Below are positions 17,551 to 26,253 of a DNA stretch of 64,000 nucleotides, piece by piece (the first letter of the stretch is position 1; the number at the start of each line of letters is the position of its first letter). This DNA comes from Burkholderia mayonis (GTDB taxonomy: Bacteria; Pseudomonadota; Gammaproteobacteria; Burkholderiales; Burkholderiaceae), in NCBI RefSeq assembly GCF_001523745.2, contig NZ_CP013386.1, positions 2,976,001-3,040,000 on the forward strand. The letters run 5' to 3'. The position numbers and the translations under genes are program-made. A model generated the notes under the pieces. The model was not told where the DNA came from and did no database searches. It saw only the letters and a list, made by a program, of their open reading frames with translations.

Positions 17551-18480
17551 TCACGCTGCACGGAAGTCGACACTTTCCAGTGCTCCGCTGCCGATGGTCA
17601 TCATGAACTGCGCGTTCTCACAACCGTCGTTACGGAAATAATGCGGCCGTCCGGCCGGATTGAAGATCAGATCATGCACACCCAATCTCTGCTCGACGAC
17701 TTGGCTCCCCAGCTCCCAGCCCACCGTCACCACACCGTCGATGACGAGATAAGCATCCTCGACATTCCGCTCATCAAATTGAATGCCTTCCCCGGGAGCA
17801 AGATGGACGAGATCCATGCGATAGGTGCCGGCCGGCGCGCCGCCCTCGCCCACATGTACTTTCTTTGAAAAGCCTGGCATGCGAATCACCGGCTGCTGGC
17901 TATGGCGCACCAGATGCCTGGATAGTTCACGGTGACGCGGATCGTCGCTCTCCGGATCAAAATCGTAGGTCTTTCCGAGTGCGGCGCCGAAGCGGGCAGC
18001 AAGTTCGGGATCGCCATCGCGCGGATGTATCGCAAATGCCGTCGGCAACGGCTTGCCGCTGCCGACGCTGATCGAAGCGAGCACCGGCTCGAAACCTTCG
18101 TTCTTGAAGCCGTGAACACGGTTACGCAGATTTAGACACAGGTCCTTTCGGCCAAGCCGCGCCTCTATCGCCTCGTCGCCCCAGAGCCATACGGCCGTGA
18201 GCACACCGCCCAAAACGAGAAACGACTCTTCGACTTCGTGCGAATGGCTTGACGCATATTTGCCGACCGGTTGGCTCACGAGGCTCACCGTGAAATGCTT
18301 TGCTTTGAGCGTATCTGGGTCGTCGGACTTCGGCGACCCGCCCGCGCCAACATAGCGCATCTGCGCACGAGCCAGCTGCGGATACCCCTCATTGAATGTA
18401 CACGCGCCCCAGTCGAACGTCTTGTGATGGTGCTTCCCAATGAAGGACCGCATCTCTGCTTGCGCGTTCTGGAATTCCAT
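17551..18480 (-). CDS. Bicupin protein
   Basis: A 309-residue protein with two cupin barrels. The first has SSHSHEVEESFLVLGGVLTAVW and the second has EGIQFDERNVEDAYLVIDGVVTVGW followed by AGRPHYFRNDG. The first cupin keeps the HXH...E metal pattern; the second lacks the paired histidines, so one metal site is likely. It is the first gene of the minus-strand catabolic operon. It could be a ring-cleavage dioxygenase or an isomerase; this cannot be decided from the sequence. Confidence 0.75.
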   Translation of the reverse strand: MEFQNAQAEMRSFIGKHHHKTFDWGACTFNEGYPQLARAQMRYVGAGGSPKSDDPDTLKAKHFTVSLVSQPVGKYASSHSHEVEESFLVLGGVLTAVWLWGDEAIEARLGRKDLCLNLRNRVHGFKNEGFEPVLASISVGSGKPLPTAFAIHPRDGDPELAARFGAALGKTYDFDPESDDPRHRELSRHLVRHSQQPVIRMPGFSKKVHVGEGGAPAGTYRMDLVHLAPGEGIQFDERNVEDAYLVIDGVVTVGWELGSQVVEQRLGVHDLIFNPAGRPHYFRNDGCENAQFMMTIGSGALESVDFRAA

Positions 18481-18668
18481 GTTCGTCTCGTCCCGTTCGC
18501 TGTGGTGTCGTGAGGGATGGGGTGGCCTGTCTGAGCAACCCTGGGCAGTTCGCTGCCCACACCGCGCTGTGTTGCGAAAAATTCTATGGACGGTCATTTT
18601 TGAAAACAATGGAAAATCACTTAACCTACGGTCAAGTCATCTTCGATACGCCGAACGTCACCTCGATC

Positions 18669-19589
18669 ATGCAACTCGCCTCAATTAGTGCCAGACACAT
18701 GGAAATTTTTGCAGCCATGATGACGAGCAACGGCATGGCAGAGGCAGCCGCGCGCCTTGCCATATCGATGGCGGCGGTGAGCAAGGCAATAGCGGTCATC
18801 GAGCGAGAAGCGGGTGTAAAACTTTTCGCGAAGGTGGGGGGGCGACTGCAGCCGACGGCGGAAGCTGAACGTGTGTTCCCTGCGATTCAACGCGCGCTGA
18901 ACCAGTTAGAATACGCTCGCAACGAGCTTCGCCGCCCTTCCATTCAGAGTCCGCAGCGTATCGTGATCGCTTCGGGGGGAGCGGCCCTGGCGCATCTGGT
19001 CCCTGAAGCGTTGCGACGCACGCTCCGCGAATTCCCCGATATTCAGGCAGAGGTCAATTCCAACCGCACTGCCACCATCCTCAGCATGGTGGCGAATCAC
19101 GAGATCGACGTGGGCGTGACGACGCCACCCGTACGCGACGTCGACGCGCGAATCCTGCAGCTGTGCGAGACCCGGGACATCTCAAAGGTCGCACTTGTGG
19201 CAGTGGTGCACAAAGATCATGAGTTGGCCACCCGCCGATTGATACGCCCTGCCGATCTCAATGGCGTACCTCTCGTCACGCTCAGTGCTCAGTCCCCCAC
19301 CACGCAACTCGTTGAAGCAACGTTCCATCAGGCTCACGTACCAATGCGGATCGCTGTGGCGGCCGGAAACAGCTTGACGGCCTGCTGCCTTGCCGAGCAG
19401 GGCCTCGGCGTCGCGCTGATTAACCCGGAAACGCTTTCGGAGCAGATCTTTCCCTCCCTGCGTACCGTACCGTTTCGTCCGCGGATCACGCTTCGAACGT
19501 GCGTTTACTTGCCAAAATTTCAGGCAGAAACTCCACTGCTGACACGATTCGTTGCGCACCTCTTGCAAGTAGCTGCACGAAATAGATGA
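18669..19589 (+). CDS. LysR-type transcriptional regulator
   Basis: A 306-residue LysR protein from the chosen ATG. The N-terminal helix-turn-helix is EAAARLAISMAAVSKAIAVIE, followed by LFAKVGGRLQPTAEA and a periplasmic-binding-like effector domain ending LPKFQAETPLLTRFVAHL. Two further in-frame ATG codons upstream would only add a non-conserved leader. It is divergent from the bicupin gene and is the obvious candidate activator of the catabolic operon. Confidence 0.88.
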   Translation: MQLASISARHMEIFAAMMTSNGMAEAAARLAISMAAVSKAIAVIEREAGVKLFAKVGGRLQPTAEAERVFPAIQRALNQLEYARNELRRPSIQSPQRIVIASGGAALAHLVPEALRRTLREFPDIQAEVNSNRTATILSMVANHEIDVGVTTPPVRDVDARILQLCETRDISKVALVAVVHKDHELATRRLIRPADLNGVPLVTLSAQSPTTQLVEATFHQAHVPMRIAVAAGNSLTACCLAEQGLGVALINPETLSEQIFPSLRTVPFRPRITLRTCVYLPKFQAETPLLTRFVAHLLQVAARNR

Positions 19590-19610
19590 CGCACCTCCGC
19601 TATTAGGGCG

Positions 19611-19743
19611 TGTTCACACTATCCAAGTCCATCGACAATAAGCGCGAAGCTGATGAAAGCGAGGAACTGAGCTTCCCCTGAAATTTCGCCTTCGCCTCGC
19701 TTGCCCGCGCCTTTGGGCCGCTGGTGAGAATGTGAACAGACCC
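19611..19743. mobile_element. Scar of two IS ends joined head to head
   Basis: The part 19683-19743 repeats the last about 61 bases of the IS at 15610-16433 with two mismatches, including the terminal AACAGACCC. The part 19614-19675, read on the minus strand, encodes EAQFLAFISFALIVDGLG and a stop, then GTGAACACGCCC, which looks like the 3' end of another IS5-family transposase plus its terminal repeat. Both elements are otherwise gone. Confidence 0.65.
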
Positions 19744-19869
19744 TAGCAGATGGTCGGCCACTCGAGAAGGGATCGCTTGTTGCCGCTCGGGAGATCATCG
19801 TCAGGGCTGGCGATAGGCGTCAGATGCCGACTTTTGGGACCACAAACATGAGCATCACGGATGAGCACA

Positions 19870-19895
19870 TTTATGTGGACTATAGTGCGCATAAA
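19870..19895 (+). promoter_or_regulatory. Candidate ccd promoter/operator
   Basis: Inverted arms TTTATG (19870-19875) and CATAAA (19890-19895) flank a TATAGT -10-like sequence (19881-19886). This lies before the proposed native ccdA start at 19920. Its presence inside the longest open frame argues that this stretch is promoter rather than coding sequence. Confidence 0.4.
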
Positions 19896-19919
19896 TTCCA
19901 ACATCAAAGGAACGAGCAT

Positions 19920-20156
19920 ACGGCAACCGACACCATCCCGCGCCGGGCTACCAACATCAGCCTGCCCGAGGACGTCTACAAGGACGCGAAGGAACTCGGG
20001 ATCAACTTTTCGCAGACGTGCGAGCGGGCAATCCGGCAGGCAGTACAGGTGGAGAAGGATCGTCAGTGGGCGATCAAATATACGGACTTTATCCAGGCTT
20101 ACAACGACATGGTCGAGCGCGACGGCCTGCCGCTTGCTCAGTACCGGACGTTCTGA
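19920..20156 (+). CDS. ccdA: CcdA-type antitoxin
   Basis: Antitoxin of a Ccd pair: a ribbon-helix-helix N-terminus (RRATNISLPEDVYKDAKELG) and a C-terminal toxin-binding tail ending LPLAQYRTF. Counting from codon 19920 gives the canonical 78 residues, but that codon is ACG, not ATG. AAAGGA lies 8 bases before it. ATG codons at 19824 and 19848 are in frame but would translate through a promoter-like region. It ends in a TGATG overlap with ccdB. Confidence 0.8.
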   Translation, partial: TATDTIPRRATNISLPEDVYKDAKELGINFSQTCERAIRQAVQVEKDRQWAIKYTDFIQAYNDMVERDGLPLAQYRTF

Positions 20157-20470
20157 TGGCCCGTTTCGACGTATTCTCCAACCCCGGTGGACACCCTGGT
20201 GCGCCATATGTCGTCGAGGTCCAAGGAAATCATCTGTCCGGACTGGCAACTCGCGTGGTCATCCCGCTACGCCGGTTGGACCGGATCGCCACGGTGCCGC
20301 TTCCGCCTGATCTGATCCCCGTGGTCATCATTGAGGGTATTGAGTGCATGCTCGATACCCCAACGCTCGCCGCAATTCCACGCAGCGCGCTGACCCAGCC
20401 GGTTAGCTCGCCCGTACATCGACAGGATGAAATCATTTCGGCGCTCGACCGATTGTTTGGCGAACGGTGA
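20156..20470 (+). CDS. ccdB: CcdB-type gyrase toxin
   Basis: A 104-residue CcdB-family protein (MARFDVFSNPGG...PYVVEVQGNHL, and a C-terminal QDEIISALDRLFGER). CcdB poisons DNA gyrase. The start overlaps the ccdA stop by one base. The pair lies at the right edge of the accessory insertion and may stabilise it. Confidence 0.88.
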   Translation: MARFDVFSNPGGHPGAPYVVEVQGNHLSGLATRVVIPLRRLDRIATVPLPPDLIPVVIIEGIECMLDTPTLAAIPRSALTQPVSSPVHRQDEIISALDRLFGER

Positions 20471-20926
20471 GGTGTCAGAATTCGCGTCAATCTACGTCTT
20501 GCTGAAGACATCGCGTCACGACGATATTTCTGACGGTATACGCAAGCACCTCTGAATCGTACGCTTTGCGGGACAAGCATCTCCGGCTGAACTCAACATG
20601 ATGCGCGGTATGTCGAGCGGATGATGAACGCGCCGAAGTAAGCGTGAACCGGCGCGGCGCGCGGCGTTCCGCCGGGCGCGCCCGGGGCGCGATGCGTGCG
20701 CGCGATCGGACGATCGACGCACCCATCGCGCCCTTTTCGCATCTGCGCCGCCCGCCGGATATCGCGCGCCGACGCCCGCCGAACGTCCACTGCGCGGTGC
20801 TCCGGCCGCATCGTCGCGCGCGCCGCCATCGGCCGTTCGGCCGACGCGGCCGGCTGTCGCGCCGCGTTCGGCTAAAACCCGACGCGCGTGGCGTAAAATA
20901 TGCGCTTTCCCTTCCCCGATCCTTTT
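20471..20926. other. Junction between accessory DNA and the ribBA region
   Basis: 456 bases with no gene. The first about 170 bases are lower-GC accessory DNA; from about 20640 the composition returns to core GC. I looked for an FMN riboswitch before ribBA and saw no match to its conserved stems. Confidence 0.45.
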
Positions 20927-22063
20927 ATGACGCTCGCCTCCACGCCCGACATCATTGCCGAGCTCAAAGCCGGCCGGATGGTGATCCTGGTCGACGAAGA
21001 AGACCGCGAAAACGAGGGCGACCTCGTGCTCGCCGCCGAGTTCGTCACGCCGGAAGCGATCAACTTCATGGCTCGCTACGGCCGCGGGCTGATTTGCCTC
21101 ACGCTCACGCAGGAGCGCTGCAAGCAGCTCCACCTGCCACTGATGACGTATCGCAACGGCACCCAGTACGGCACCGCGTTCACGGTCAGCATCGAGGCGG
21201 CCGAAGGCGTGACGACGGGCATCTCGGCCGCGGACCGCGCGCGCACGATCGCGACCGCGGTCGCGCACGACGCGCGCGCCGAGCACATCGTGCAGCCGGG
21301 CCACGTGTTCCCGATCATGGCGCAGCCGGGCGGCGTGCTCGTGCGCGCGGGCCACACCGAGGCGGGCTGCGACCTGACGGCGCTCGCGGGTCTCACGCCC
21401 GCCGCCGTGATCTGCGAGATCATCAAGGACGACGGCACGATGGCGCGCCTGCCGGACCTGATCGAATTCGGCAAGGAGCACGGCCTGAAGATCGGCACGA
21501 TCGCCGACCTGATCCACTATCGCAGCCGCACCGAATCGATCGTCGAGCGCGTCGCCGAGCGCACGATGCAGACGGCGCACGGCCCGTTCAAAGCCGTGCT
21601 GTACCGCGATCATCCGACGGGCTCGCCGCACATCGCGCTCGTGCGCGGCACGCCCGCGCCGCACGAAGAAACGCCTGTGCGCGTGCACGAGCCGCTGTCG
21701 GTGCTCGACCTGCTCGAGACCGGCATTTCGACCCACTCGTGGACGCTCGACGCCGCGATGAAGGAAATCGCCGCGCGCGAGCTCGGCGTGATCGTGCTCC
21801 TGAACTGCGGCGACACGAACGAGCATCTCGTCGACGTGTTCCTCGCGTTCGACGAAAAAGAGAAGGCGGCCGCGCTCAAGCGCCGGCCGGTCGATTTCAA
21901 GACGTTCGGCATCGGCGCGCAGATCCTGCGCGACGTCGGCGTCGGCAAGATGCAGGTGCTGTCGAATCCGCGCAAGCTCGGCAGCATGTCCGGCTACGGC
22001 CTCGAAGTCACCGGCTTCGCGCCGATGCCGGGCGGCGCGACGTCGACGCCCGACGCCGCATAA
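20927..22063 (+). CDS. ribBA: 3,4-dihydroxy-2-butanone 4-phosphate synthase with GTP cyclohydrolase II-like domain
   Basis: About 378 residues. The N-terminal RibB domain is complete: [20 protein letters not shown] and [13 protein letters not shown] hold the acidic and histidine catalytic residues. It makes the four-carbon unit of riboflavin from ribulose 5-phosphate. The C-terminal domain aligns with RibA, but the three zinc cysteines (C-X10-C-X-C pattern) are absent; the matching stretch reads [15 protein letters not shown]. That half is probably inactive, as in other proteobacterial RibB-like fusions, and a separate ribA is expected elsewhere. ATG 20927 gives the usual start. Confidence 0.92.
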   Translation: MTLASTPDIIAELKAGRMVILVDEEDRENEGDLVLAAEFVTPEAINFMARYGRGLICLTLTQERCKQLHLPLMTYRNGTQYGTAFTVSIEAAEGVTTGISAADRARTIATAVAHDARAEHIVQPGHVFPIMAQPGGVLVRAGHTEAGCDLTALAGLTPAAVICEIIKDDGTMARLPDLIEFGKEHGLKIGTIADLIHYRSRTESIVERVAERTMQTAHGPFKAVLYRDHPTGSPHIALVRGTPAPHEETPVRVHEPLSVLDLLETGISTHSWTLDAAMKEIAARELGVIVLLNCGDTNEHLVDVFLAFDEKEKAAALKRRPVDFKTFGIGAQILRDVGVGKMQVLSNPRKLGSMSGYGLEVTGFAPMPGGATSTPDAA

Positions 22064-22143
22064 CGGTCTCGTGTCGTAGTGTCGTAATGTTGTCAGCCTG
22101 TGCTGCAGCCCCTATCACCGCTCATCCACACCACGGAAAGAAC

Positions 22144-22668
22144 ATGGAAATCGGACAATATCAACCGAACCTCGAAGGCGATGGCCTGCGTATCGGCATC
22201 GTTCAATCGCGCTTCAACGAGCCCGTCTGCAACGGCCTCGCGGACGCGTGCGTCGAAGAGCTGGAGCGCCTGGGCGTCGCTGGCGAAGACGTGCTGCTCG
22301 TGACCGTCCCGGGCGCGCTCGAAATCCCGCTCGCGCTGCAAAAGCTCGCGGAAAGCAATCAGTTCGACGCGCTGATCGCGCTCGGCGCGGTGATCCGCGG
22401 CGAGACCTATCACTTCGAGCTCGTGTCGAACGAGAGCGGCGCGGGCATCACACGCATCGCGCTCGACTTCAACACGCCGATCGCGAACGCCGTACTCACG
22501 ACCGAAACCGACGAGCAGGCGATCGCCCGGATGACCGAGAAGGGTCGTGATGCCGCACGCGTCGCCGTCGAGATGGCGAACCTCACGATGACGCTCGATC
22601 AATTGAGCGACGACGAAGAGGACGAAGACGAAGACGAGGACGACGCAGACGAAGAGGAGCGCGCATGA
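22144..22668 (+). CDS. ribH: 6,7-dimethyl-8-ribityllumazine synthase
   Basis: A 174-residue lumazine synthase. It condenses the RibB product with the RibD product. Core motifs: [45 protein letters not shown] and [13 protein letters not shown]. The last about 25 residues form an acidic tail of Asp/Glu after [12 protein letters not shown]. Its stop overlaps nusB by 4 bases. It sits in the ribBA-ribH-nusB run. Confidence 0.95.
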   Translation: MEIGQYQPNLEGDGLRIGIVQSRFNEPVCNGLADACVEELERLGVAGEDVLLVTVPGALEIPLALQKLAESNQFDALIALGAVIRGETYHFELVSNESGAGITRIALDFNTPIANAVLTTETDEQAIARMTEKGRDAARVAVEMANLTMTLDQLSDDEEDEDEDEDDADEEERA

Positions 22669-23102
22669 AGAAGAGCGCCCGCCGACAATCGCGTGAGCTG
22701 GCGACGCAGGGCCTGTATCAATGGCTGCTGTCGAACGCGGCGCCGGGCGAGATCGACGCGCAATTGCGCGGCGCGCTGGGTTACGACAAGGCCGACAAGA
22801 CGCTGCTCGACACGGTCCTGCACGGCGTGATCCGCGAGCACGCGGCGCTTGCCGAAGCGATCTCGCCGAGTCTCGACCGTCCGATCGACCAGTTGTCGCC
22901 CGTCGAGCGCGCGGTGCTGCTGATCGCGACGTACGAGCTCACGCATCAGATCGACACGCCGTATCGCGTGATCATCAACGAAGCCGTCGAGCTCGCGAAG
23001 ACGTTCGGCGGCTCGGACGGCTACAAGTACGTGAACGGCGTGCTCGACAAGCTTTCCGTCAAGCTGCGCCCGGCCGAAACGCAGGCGCGACGCGACGCGT
23101 AA
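22665..23102 (+). CDS. nusB: Transcription antitermination factor NusB
   Basis: A 145-residue all-helical Nus[19 protein letters not shown] at the N-terminus and [20 protein letters not shown] are the boxA RNA/NusE-binding features. It works in rRNA antitermination. It overlaps ribH by 4 bases, the standard ribH-nusB coupling. Confidence 0.95.
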   Translation: MKKSARRQSRELATQGLYQWLLSNAAPGEIDAQLRGALGYDKADKTLLDTVLHGVIREHAALAEAISPSLDRPIDQLSPVERAVLLIATYELTHQIDTPYRVIINEAVELAKTFGGSDGYKYVNGVLDKLSVKLRPAETQARRDA

Positions 23103-23109
23103 CCCCTTC

Positions 23110-23135
23110 GCGGGCGCGCGGCGCGCGCCCGCTTT
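23110..23135 (+). terminator. GC hairpin after nusB
   Basis: A 10-bp perfect stem (23110-23119 with 23123-23132) is followed by only TTT then CCGCTTTC. The weak T-tract means it may attenuate rather than fully terminate before the aminotransferase gene. Confidence 0.4.
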
Positions 23136-23163
23136 CCGCTTTCTCCAACGTTTTGATTCGACG

Positions 23164-24357
23164 ATGAACACCGCTGCCGATTCGCTCCTGAGGCTCGCGT
23201 CGCGCGTCGACGCGATCGAGCCGTTCTACGTGATGGAGATCGTCAAGGAAGCCGCCGTGCTCGAGCGCGCCGGCCGCGACATCATCCACATGAGCATCGG
23301 CGAGCCGGACTTCACCGCGCCGGAACCCGTCATCGAGGCGGCGGCCGCGGCGCTGCGGCGCGGCGTCACGCAATACACGAGCGCGCTCGGCATCGCGCCG
23401 CTGCGCGAGGCGATCGCCGCGCACTATGCGCGCGCGTACGGTCTCCCGATCGCGCCGGAGCGGATCATCGTGACGGCGGGGGCGTCGGCCGCGCTGTTGC
23501 TCGCGTGTCTCGCGCTCGTCGGCCGTGACGACGAAGTGCTGATGCCCGATCCTTCGTATCCGTGCAACCGCCACTTCGTCGCGACAGCCGAAGGTCGCGC
23601 GGTGCTCGTGCCGAGCGGCCCCGAAGCCCGCTTCCAACTGACCGCGAACGACGTGAAAGCGCGCTGGAGCGAGCGCACGCGCGGCGTGCTGCTCGCGTCG
23701 CCGTCGAACCCGACGGGCACGTCGCTCGAGCCCGCCGAGCTCGGCCGGATCATCGATGCCGTGCGTGCGCGCGGCGGCTTCACGATCGTCGACGAAATCT
23801 ACCAGGGCCTGAGCTACGACGGCGCGCCCGTCTCGGCGCTGTCGTTCGGCGACGACGTCGTCACCGTCAACAGCTTCTCGAAGTACTTCAACATGACGGG
23901 CTGGCGGCTCGGCTGGCTCGTCGTGCCGCCGGCGCTCGTCGGCACGTTCGAGAAGCTCGCGCAAAACTTGTTCATCTGCCCGTCGGCGCTCGCGCAGCAC
24001 GCGGCGCTCGCATGCTTCGAACCGGACACGCTCGCGATCTACGAGGCGCGCCGCGCGGAATTCAAGCGCCGCCGCGATTTCATCGTGCCGGCGATCGAAT
24101 CGCTCGGTTTCGAGGTGCCGGTAATGCCGGACGGCGCGTTCTATGTATACGCGCAATGCGGCGGCGTCGCGCATCCTGCGGCAGGTGACAGCGCCGCGCT
24201 CGTGAACGCGATGCTGCACGATGCGGGCGTCGTGCTCGTGCCGGGGATGGATTTCGGCGTTCATGCGCCGCACGACTATATCCGGCTGTCCTACGCGACC
24301 GCGTACTCGCGGCTCGAAGAAGCGGTCGAGCGTCTCGGCAAGCTGTTCGGGCGGTAG
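23164..24357 (+). CDS. Class I/II PLP aminotransferase
   Basis: A 397-residue fold-type I aminotransferase of the aspartate-aminotransferase-like subgroup. Features: DIIHMSIGEPDFTAPEPV at the N-terminus, SPSNPTGTSL in the substrate region, PLP lysine K240 in NSFSKYFNMTGWRLG, and YIRLSYATAYSRLEEAVER at the C-terminus. Donor and acceptor cannot be told from sequence. It follows nusB by 61 bases. Confidence 0.9.
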   Translation: MNTAADSLLRLASRVDAIEPFYVMEIVKEAAVLERAGRDIIHMSIGEPDFTAPEPVIEAAAAALRRGVTQYTSALGIAPLREAIAAHYARAYGLPIAPERIIVTAGASAALLLACLALVGRDDEVLMPDPSYPCNRHFVATAEGRAVLVPSGPEARFQLTANDVKARWSERTRGVLLASPSNPTGTSLEPAELGRIIDAVRARGGFTIVDEIYQGLSYDGAPVSALSFGDDVVTVNSFSKYFNMTGWRLGWLVVPPALVGTFEKLAQNLFICPSALAQHAALACFEPDTLAIYEARRAEFKRRRDFIVPAIESLGFEVPVMPDGAFYVYAQCGGVAHPAAGDSAALVNAMLHDAGVVLVPGMDFGVHAPHDYIRLSYATAYSRLEEAVERLGKLFGR

Positions 24358-24690
24358 GGCGGCAGGAGGCTCGGCACGGGCGCGGCCCTGCATGCACGTA
24401 CCGACACCTGTCGTTGCTGCCGATCACGACGGTCGCGCGTGGCAAGTTTCGCGCGCGTCGCCATCCTGCTCCTCGCCTCTTTCGCCTTCCACTTTCTGTT
24501 TCGCGCTTTTCGCCACGCCGCTCGCCTTGAACCTGAGCTTGGCGATTTGCGCTTCGGACTTCAGCCTAGGTCTTGGGCCGGGCCTGTCGCAACCGCAACG
24601 ATTTGCAACAAATCGGCGGGGCCATCACACGCGATCGCCCCGCCTGCAGTTAGTTGCGCCCGAGACACGTCGCCGCTCCGGCCCGCCAAA
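24358..24690. other. Convergent intergenic region
   Basis: 333 bases between convergent genes. It contains a short palindrome GATTTGCAACAAATC near 24600. No supported gene. Confidence 0.35.
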
Positions 24691-24729
24691 ACGAAAAAGG
24701 CCGAGTCCCGTCTGACACCGGACTCGGCC
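24691..24729 (-). terminator. Rho-independent terminator of the SLT gene
   Basis: A perfect 10-bp stem, GGCCGAGTCC (24699-24708) with GGACTCGGCC (24720-24729). Reading on the minus strand it is followed by TTTTTCGTTTT. It lies just after the end of the minus-strand transglycosylase gene and may also act weakly on the plus strand. Confidence 0.8.
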
Positions 24730-24808
24730 CTTTCGATGATTCCCTGTCTTCCACAATCTTCGCGCGATCGGCGCGGCGCGCCGCTCCGGCGCATGCAATC
24801 GCCACCCG

Positions 24809-25912
24809 TCAGGTGCCGAGCTCCGAAGCCGCGGTATCGTGCTTCGCCGCCGTGTCGACGCTCGCATCGTCCTGCTGCGGCGCCTTCGGCGCGGCGGCAG
24901 CCTTGATCGTCAGCGGGCGCGTGCCGTCGAGCGTCACATGCACACGCTTTTGCGTCGCGCCCGACGTCGACACCGTCGTGACCGTCACTGCACCCTGCGC
25001 GGGCTGCTGCGACGCATAGATCGACACCTTGCGACCGCGCGCGACATCGCGCAGCCGGTCGCGCTCGCCGATCACCTTCGTGCCGTAACCGCCGTCGTCG
25101 GGCGTCGTCGCGCCGACGTACAGACGCAGCCCGCCCGAGAGCGAGCCGCCGCGCGCGATGCAGTCCTTCAGCACGAGCGCGCCCACCTGGATGTTGACGA
25201 GCGGCTGCAGCGCCGCATCGGTGCCGCCAAAATATTCGAACTTGTCCGAATGAACCTTCGACATCACCTGCATCAGGCCCTGCGCGCCGACGCCGCTTTC
25301 GGCGTAGGGATTGAAGCCGGATTCGATCGCCATCACGGCGAGGATCAGCAGCGGATCGAGCCCGACGTCGCGGCCCGTCTGGAACGCCGTCTTCACGAGC
25401 TGGCCGACGGGCTCCTGCGCAACGCGGTAGCGGCGCGCGAGGTAAGTGGCGACGAGCGCCTGTTCGCGGTTCGACGCGAGCACGCGGTCGTCGCGCGCGT
25501 CGGCGGCGACCCGCTGCGTCGGGATGAGTTTTGCGAGCGACACGGGCGACGGGCCGTTGCGCACAGCGTCGAGCGCCGCGCCGACGTCGGCGGGCGTGGC
25601 CGTTGCCGCAGGCGCCGCATCCGCATTGATCGATTCGCCTTCGTCGGCGTTCGCCGGGCCGAAGGTCGGCAACGGATGGCCGCTGAGGAGCCGCGCTGGA
25701 CCGGCCTGAACCGCAGCCGACACGAACGGCATCATTTTTGCTGCGAGCGTGCCGCGCACGTTGGGCAGCAGCCACAGCACGAGCGCGATCGCAACCGCAC
25801 AGCAACCGACCACGCTCAATAGATGGTGACTGACACGCGTCCCGCGACGCAGCGCTGCGCGAAATATCTGCGCATGCCGCTCACTGGGACGCCACGATAA
25901 CCAAGCGTTCAT
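24809..25912 (-). CDS. Membrane-anchored lytic transglycosylase (SLT domain)
   Basis: A 367-residue protein with an N-terminal membrane segment (LLSVVGCCAVAIALVLWLLP, about 31-50), a long Ala/Pro-rich linker, and an SLT domain around 180-290. The catalytic Glu is E197 in AVMAIESGFNPYAESG, followed by GAQGLMQVMSKVH. It would cleave peptidoglycan glycan strands with 1,6-anhydro product formation at the outer face of the inner membrane. The C-terminal about 75 residues are low complexity. It ends at a strong terminator. Confidence 0.88.
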   Translation of the reverse strand: MNAWLSWRPSERHAQIFRAALRRGTRVSHHLLSVVGCCAVAIALVLWLLPNVRGTLAAKMMPFVSAAVQAGPARLLSGHPLPTFGPANADEGESINADAAPAATATPADVGAALDAVRNGPSPVSLAKLIPTQRVAADARDDRVLASNREQALVATYLARRYRVAQEPVGQLVKTAFQTGRDVGLDPLLILAVMAIESGFNPYAESGVGAQGLMQVMSKVHSDKFEYFGGTDAALQPLVNIQVGALVLKDCIARGGSLSGGLRLYVGATTPDDGGYGTKVIGERDRLRDVARGRKVSIYASQQPAQGAVTVTTVSTSGATQKRVHVTLDGTRPLTIKAAAAPKAPQQDDASVDTAAKHDTAASELGT

Positions 25913-26107
25913 TCAGATCCTCCACGGGCATGATTCGTGCGGCTCGCTCGGTTCTCGAGGCGAGACATGGCGCGCTGCCGCGGAATCAAGACACCGAGCG
26001 TCTTGGTCAGACCGCATCGGTATCGGAGAAACGGTATAAGTACCGTTCGGAGCCACGTCGAAACAGGGCCTGCACTTGCGGCAGGCGGACGCGCGAGGCT
26101 CCTACGC

Positions 26108-26134
26108 AAAAAACCAGCGTCGACTGGGCGCTGG
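26108..26134 (-). terminator. Terminator of the candidate small RNA
   Basis: On the minus strand CCAGCG (26134-26129) pairs with CGCTGG (26119-26114) and is followed by six Ts (26113-26108). It lies almost 200 bases upstream of the SLT gene start, so it does not end any annotated gene. Confidence 0.65.
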
Positions 26135-26247
26135 CTAGGACAACAAACAGACCGTCAGAAGGCCGTGCAGGTATCGGCGGACGGCGACGCGTTGCGTCTA
26201 TAGGACCGGGGATTGATGGTTCAACACTGGGACCTGCAACCAATGTG
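26108..26247 (-). ncRNA. Candidate small RNA, about 140 nt
   Basis: A free-standing transcription unit with no ORF. The promoter is at 26254-26281 and a Rho-independent terminator ends at 26108. Inside, GCAGGT/ACCTGC arms and a GACGC-AAC-GCGTC hairpin could form a long fold. Size and structure are in the range of regulatory RNAs, but I could not match it to 6S RNA or another named family. The 5' end is estimated from the -10 box. Confidence 0.5.
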
Positions 26248-26253
26248 AGCGGA

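Larger units (their letters stand above)
7549..20640. mobile_element. Accessory insertion between ribE and ribBA
   Basis: About 13 kb of lower-GC DNA splits a riboflavin gene run (hemL-ribD-ribE | ribBA-ribH-nusB). It begins with a toxin-antitoxin pair (7592-8199) and ends with a second (ccdAB, about 19920-20470). In between are a decayed primase gene, a catabolic/ABC transport operon, one intact IS and one IS scar. No integrase and no flanking direct repeat were found, so the entry mechanism is unknown and the ends are approximate. Confidence 0.65.

Noticed and set aside
20640..20926. FMN riboswitch before ribBA
   Set aside because: None of the conserved RFN-element stems or loops could be found in this GC-rich leader.
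26108..26247. Calling the candidate RNA 6S RNA
   Set aside because: The length is short and the ends do not form the long closing stem with a central bubble that I could verify; left as an unnamed small RNA.
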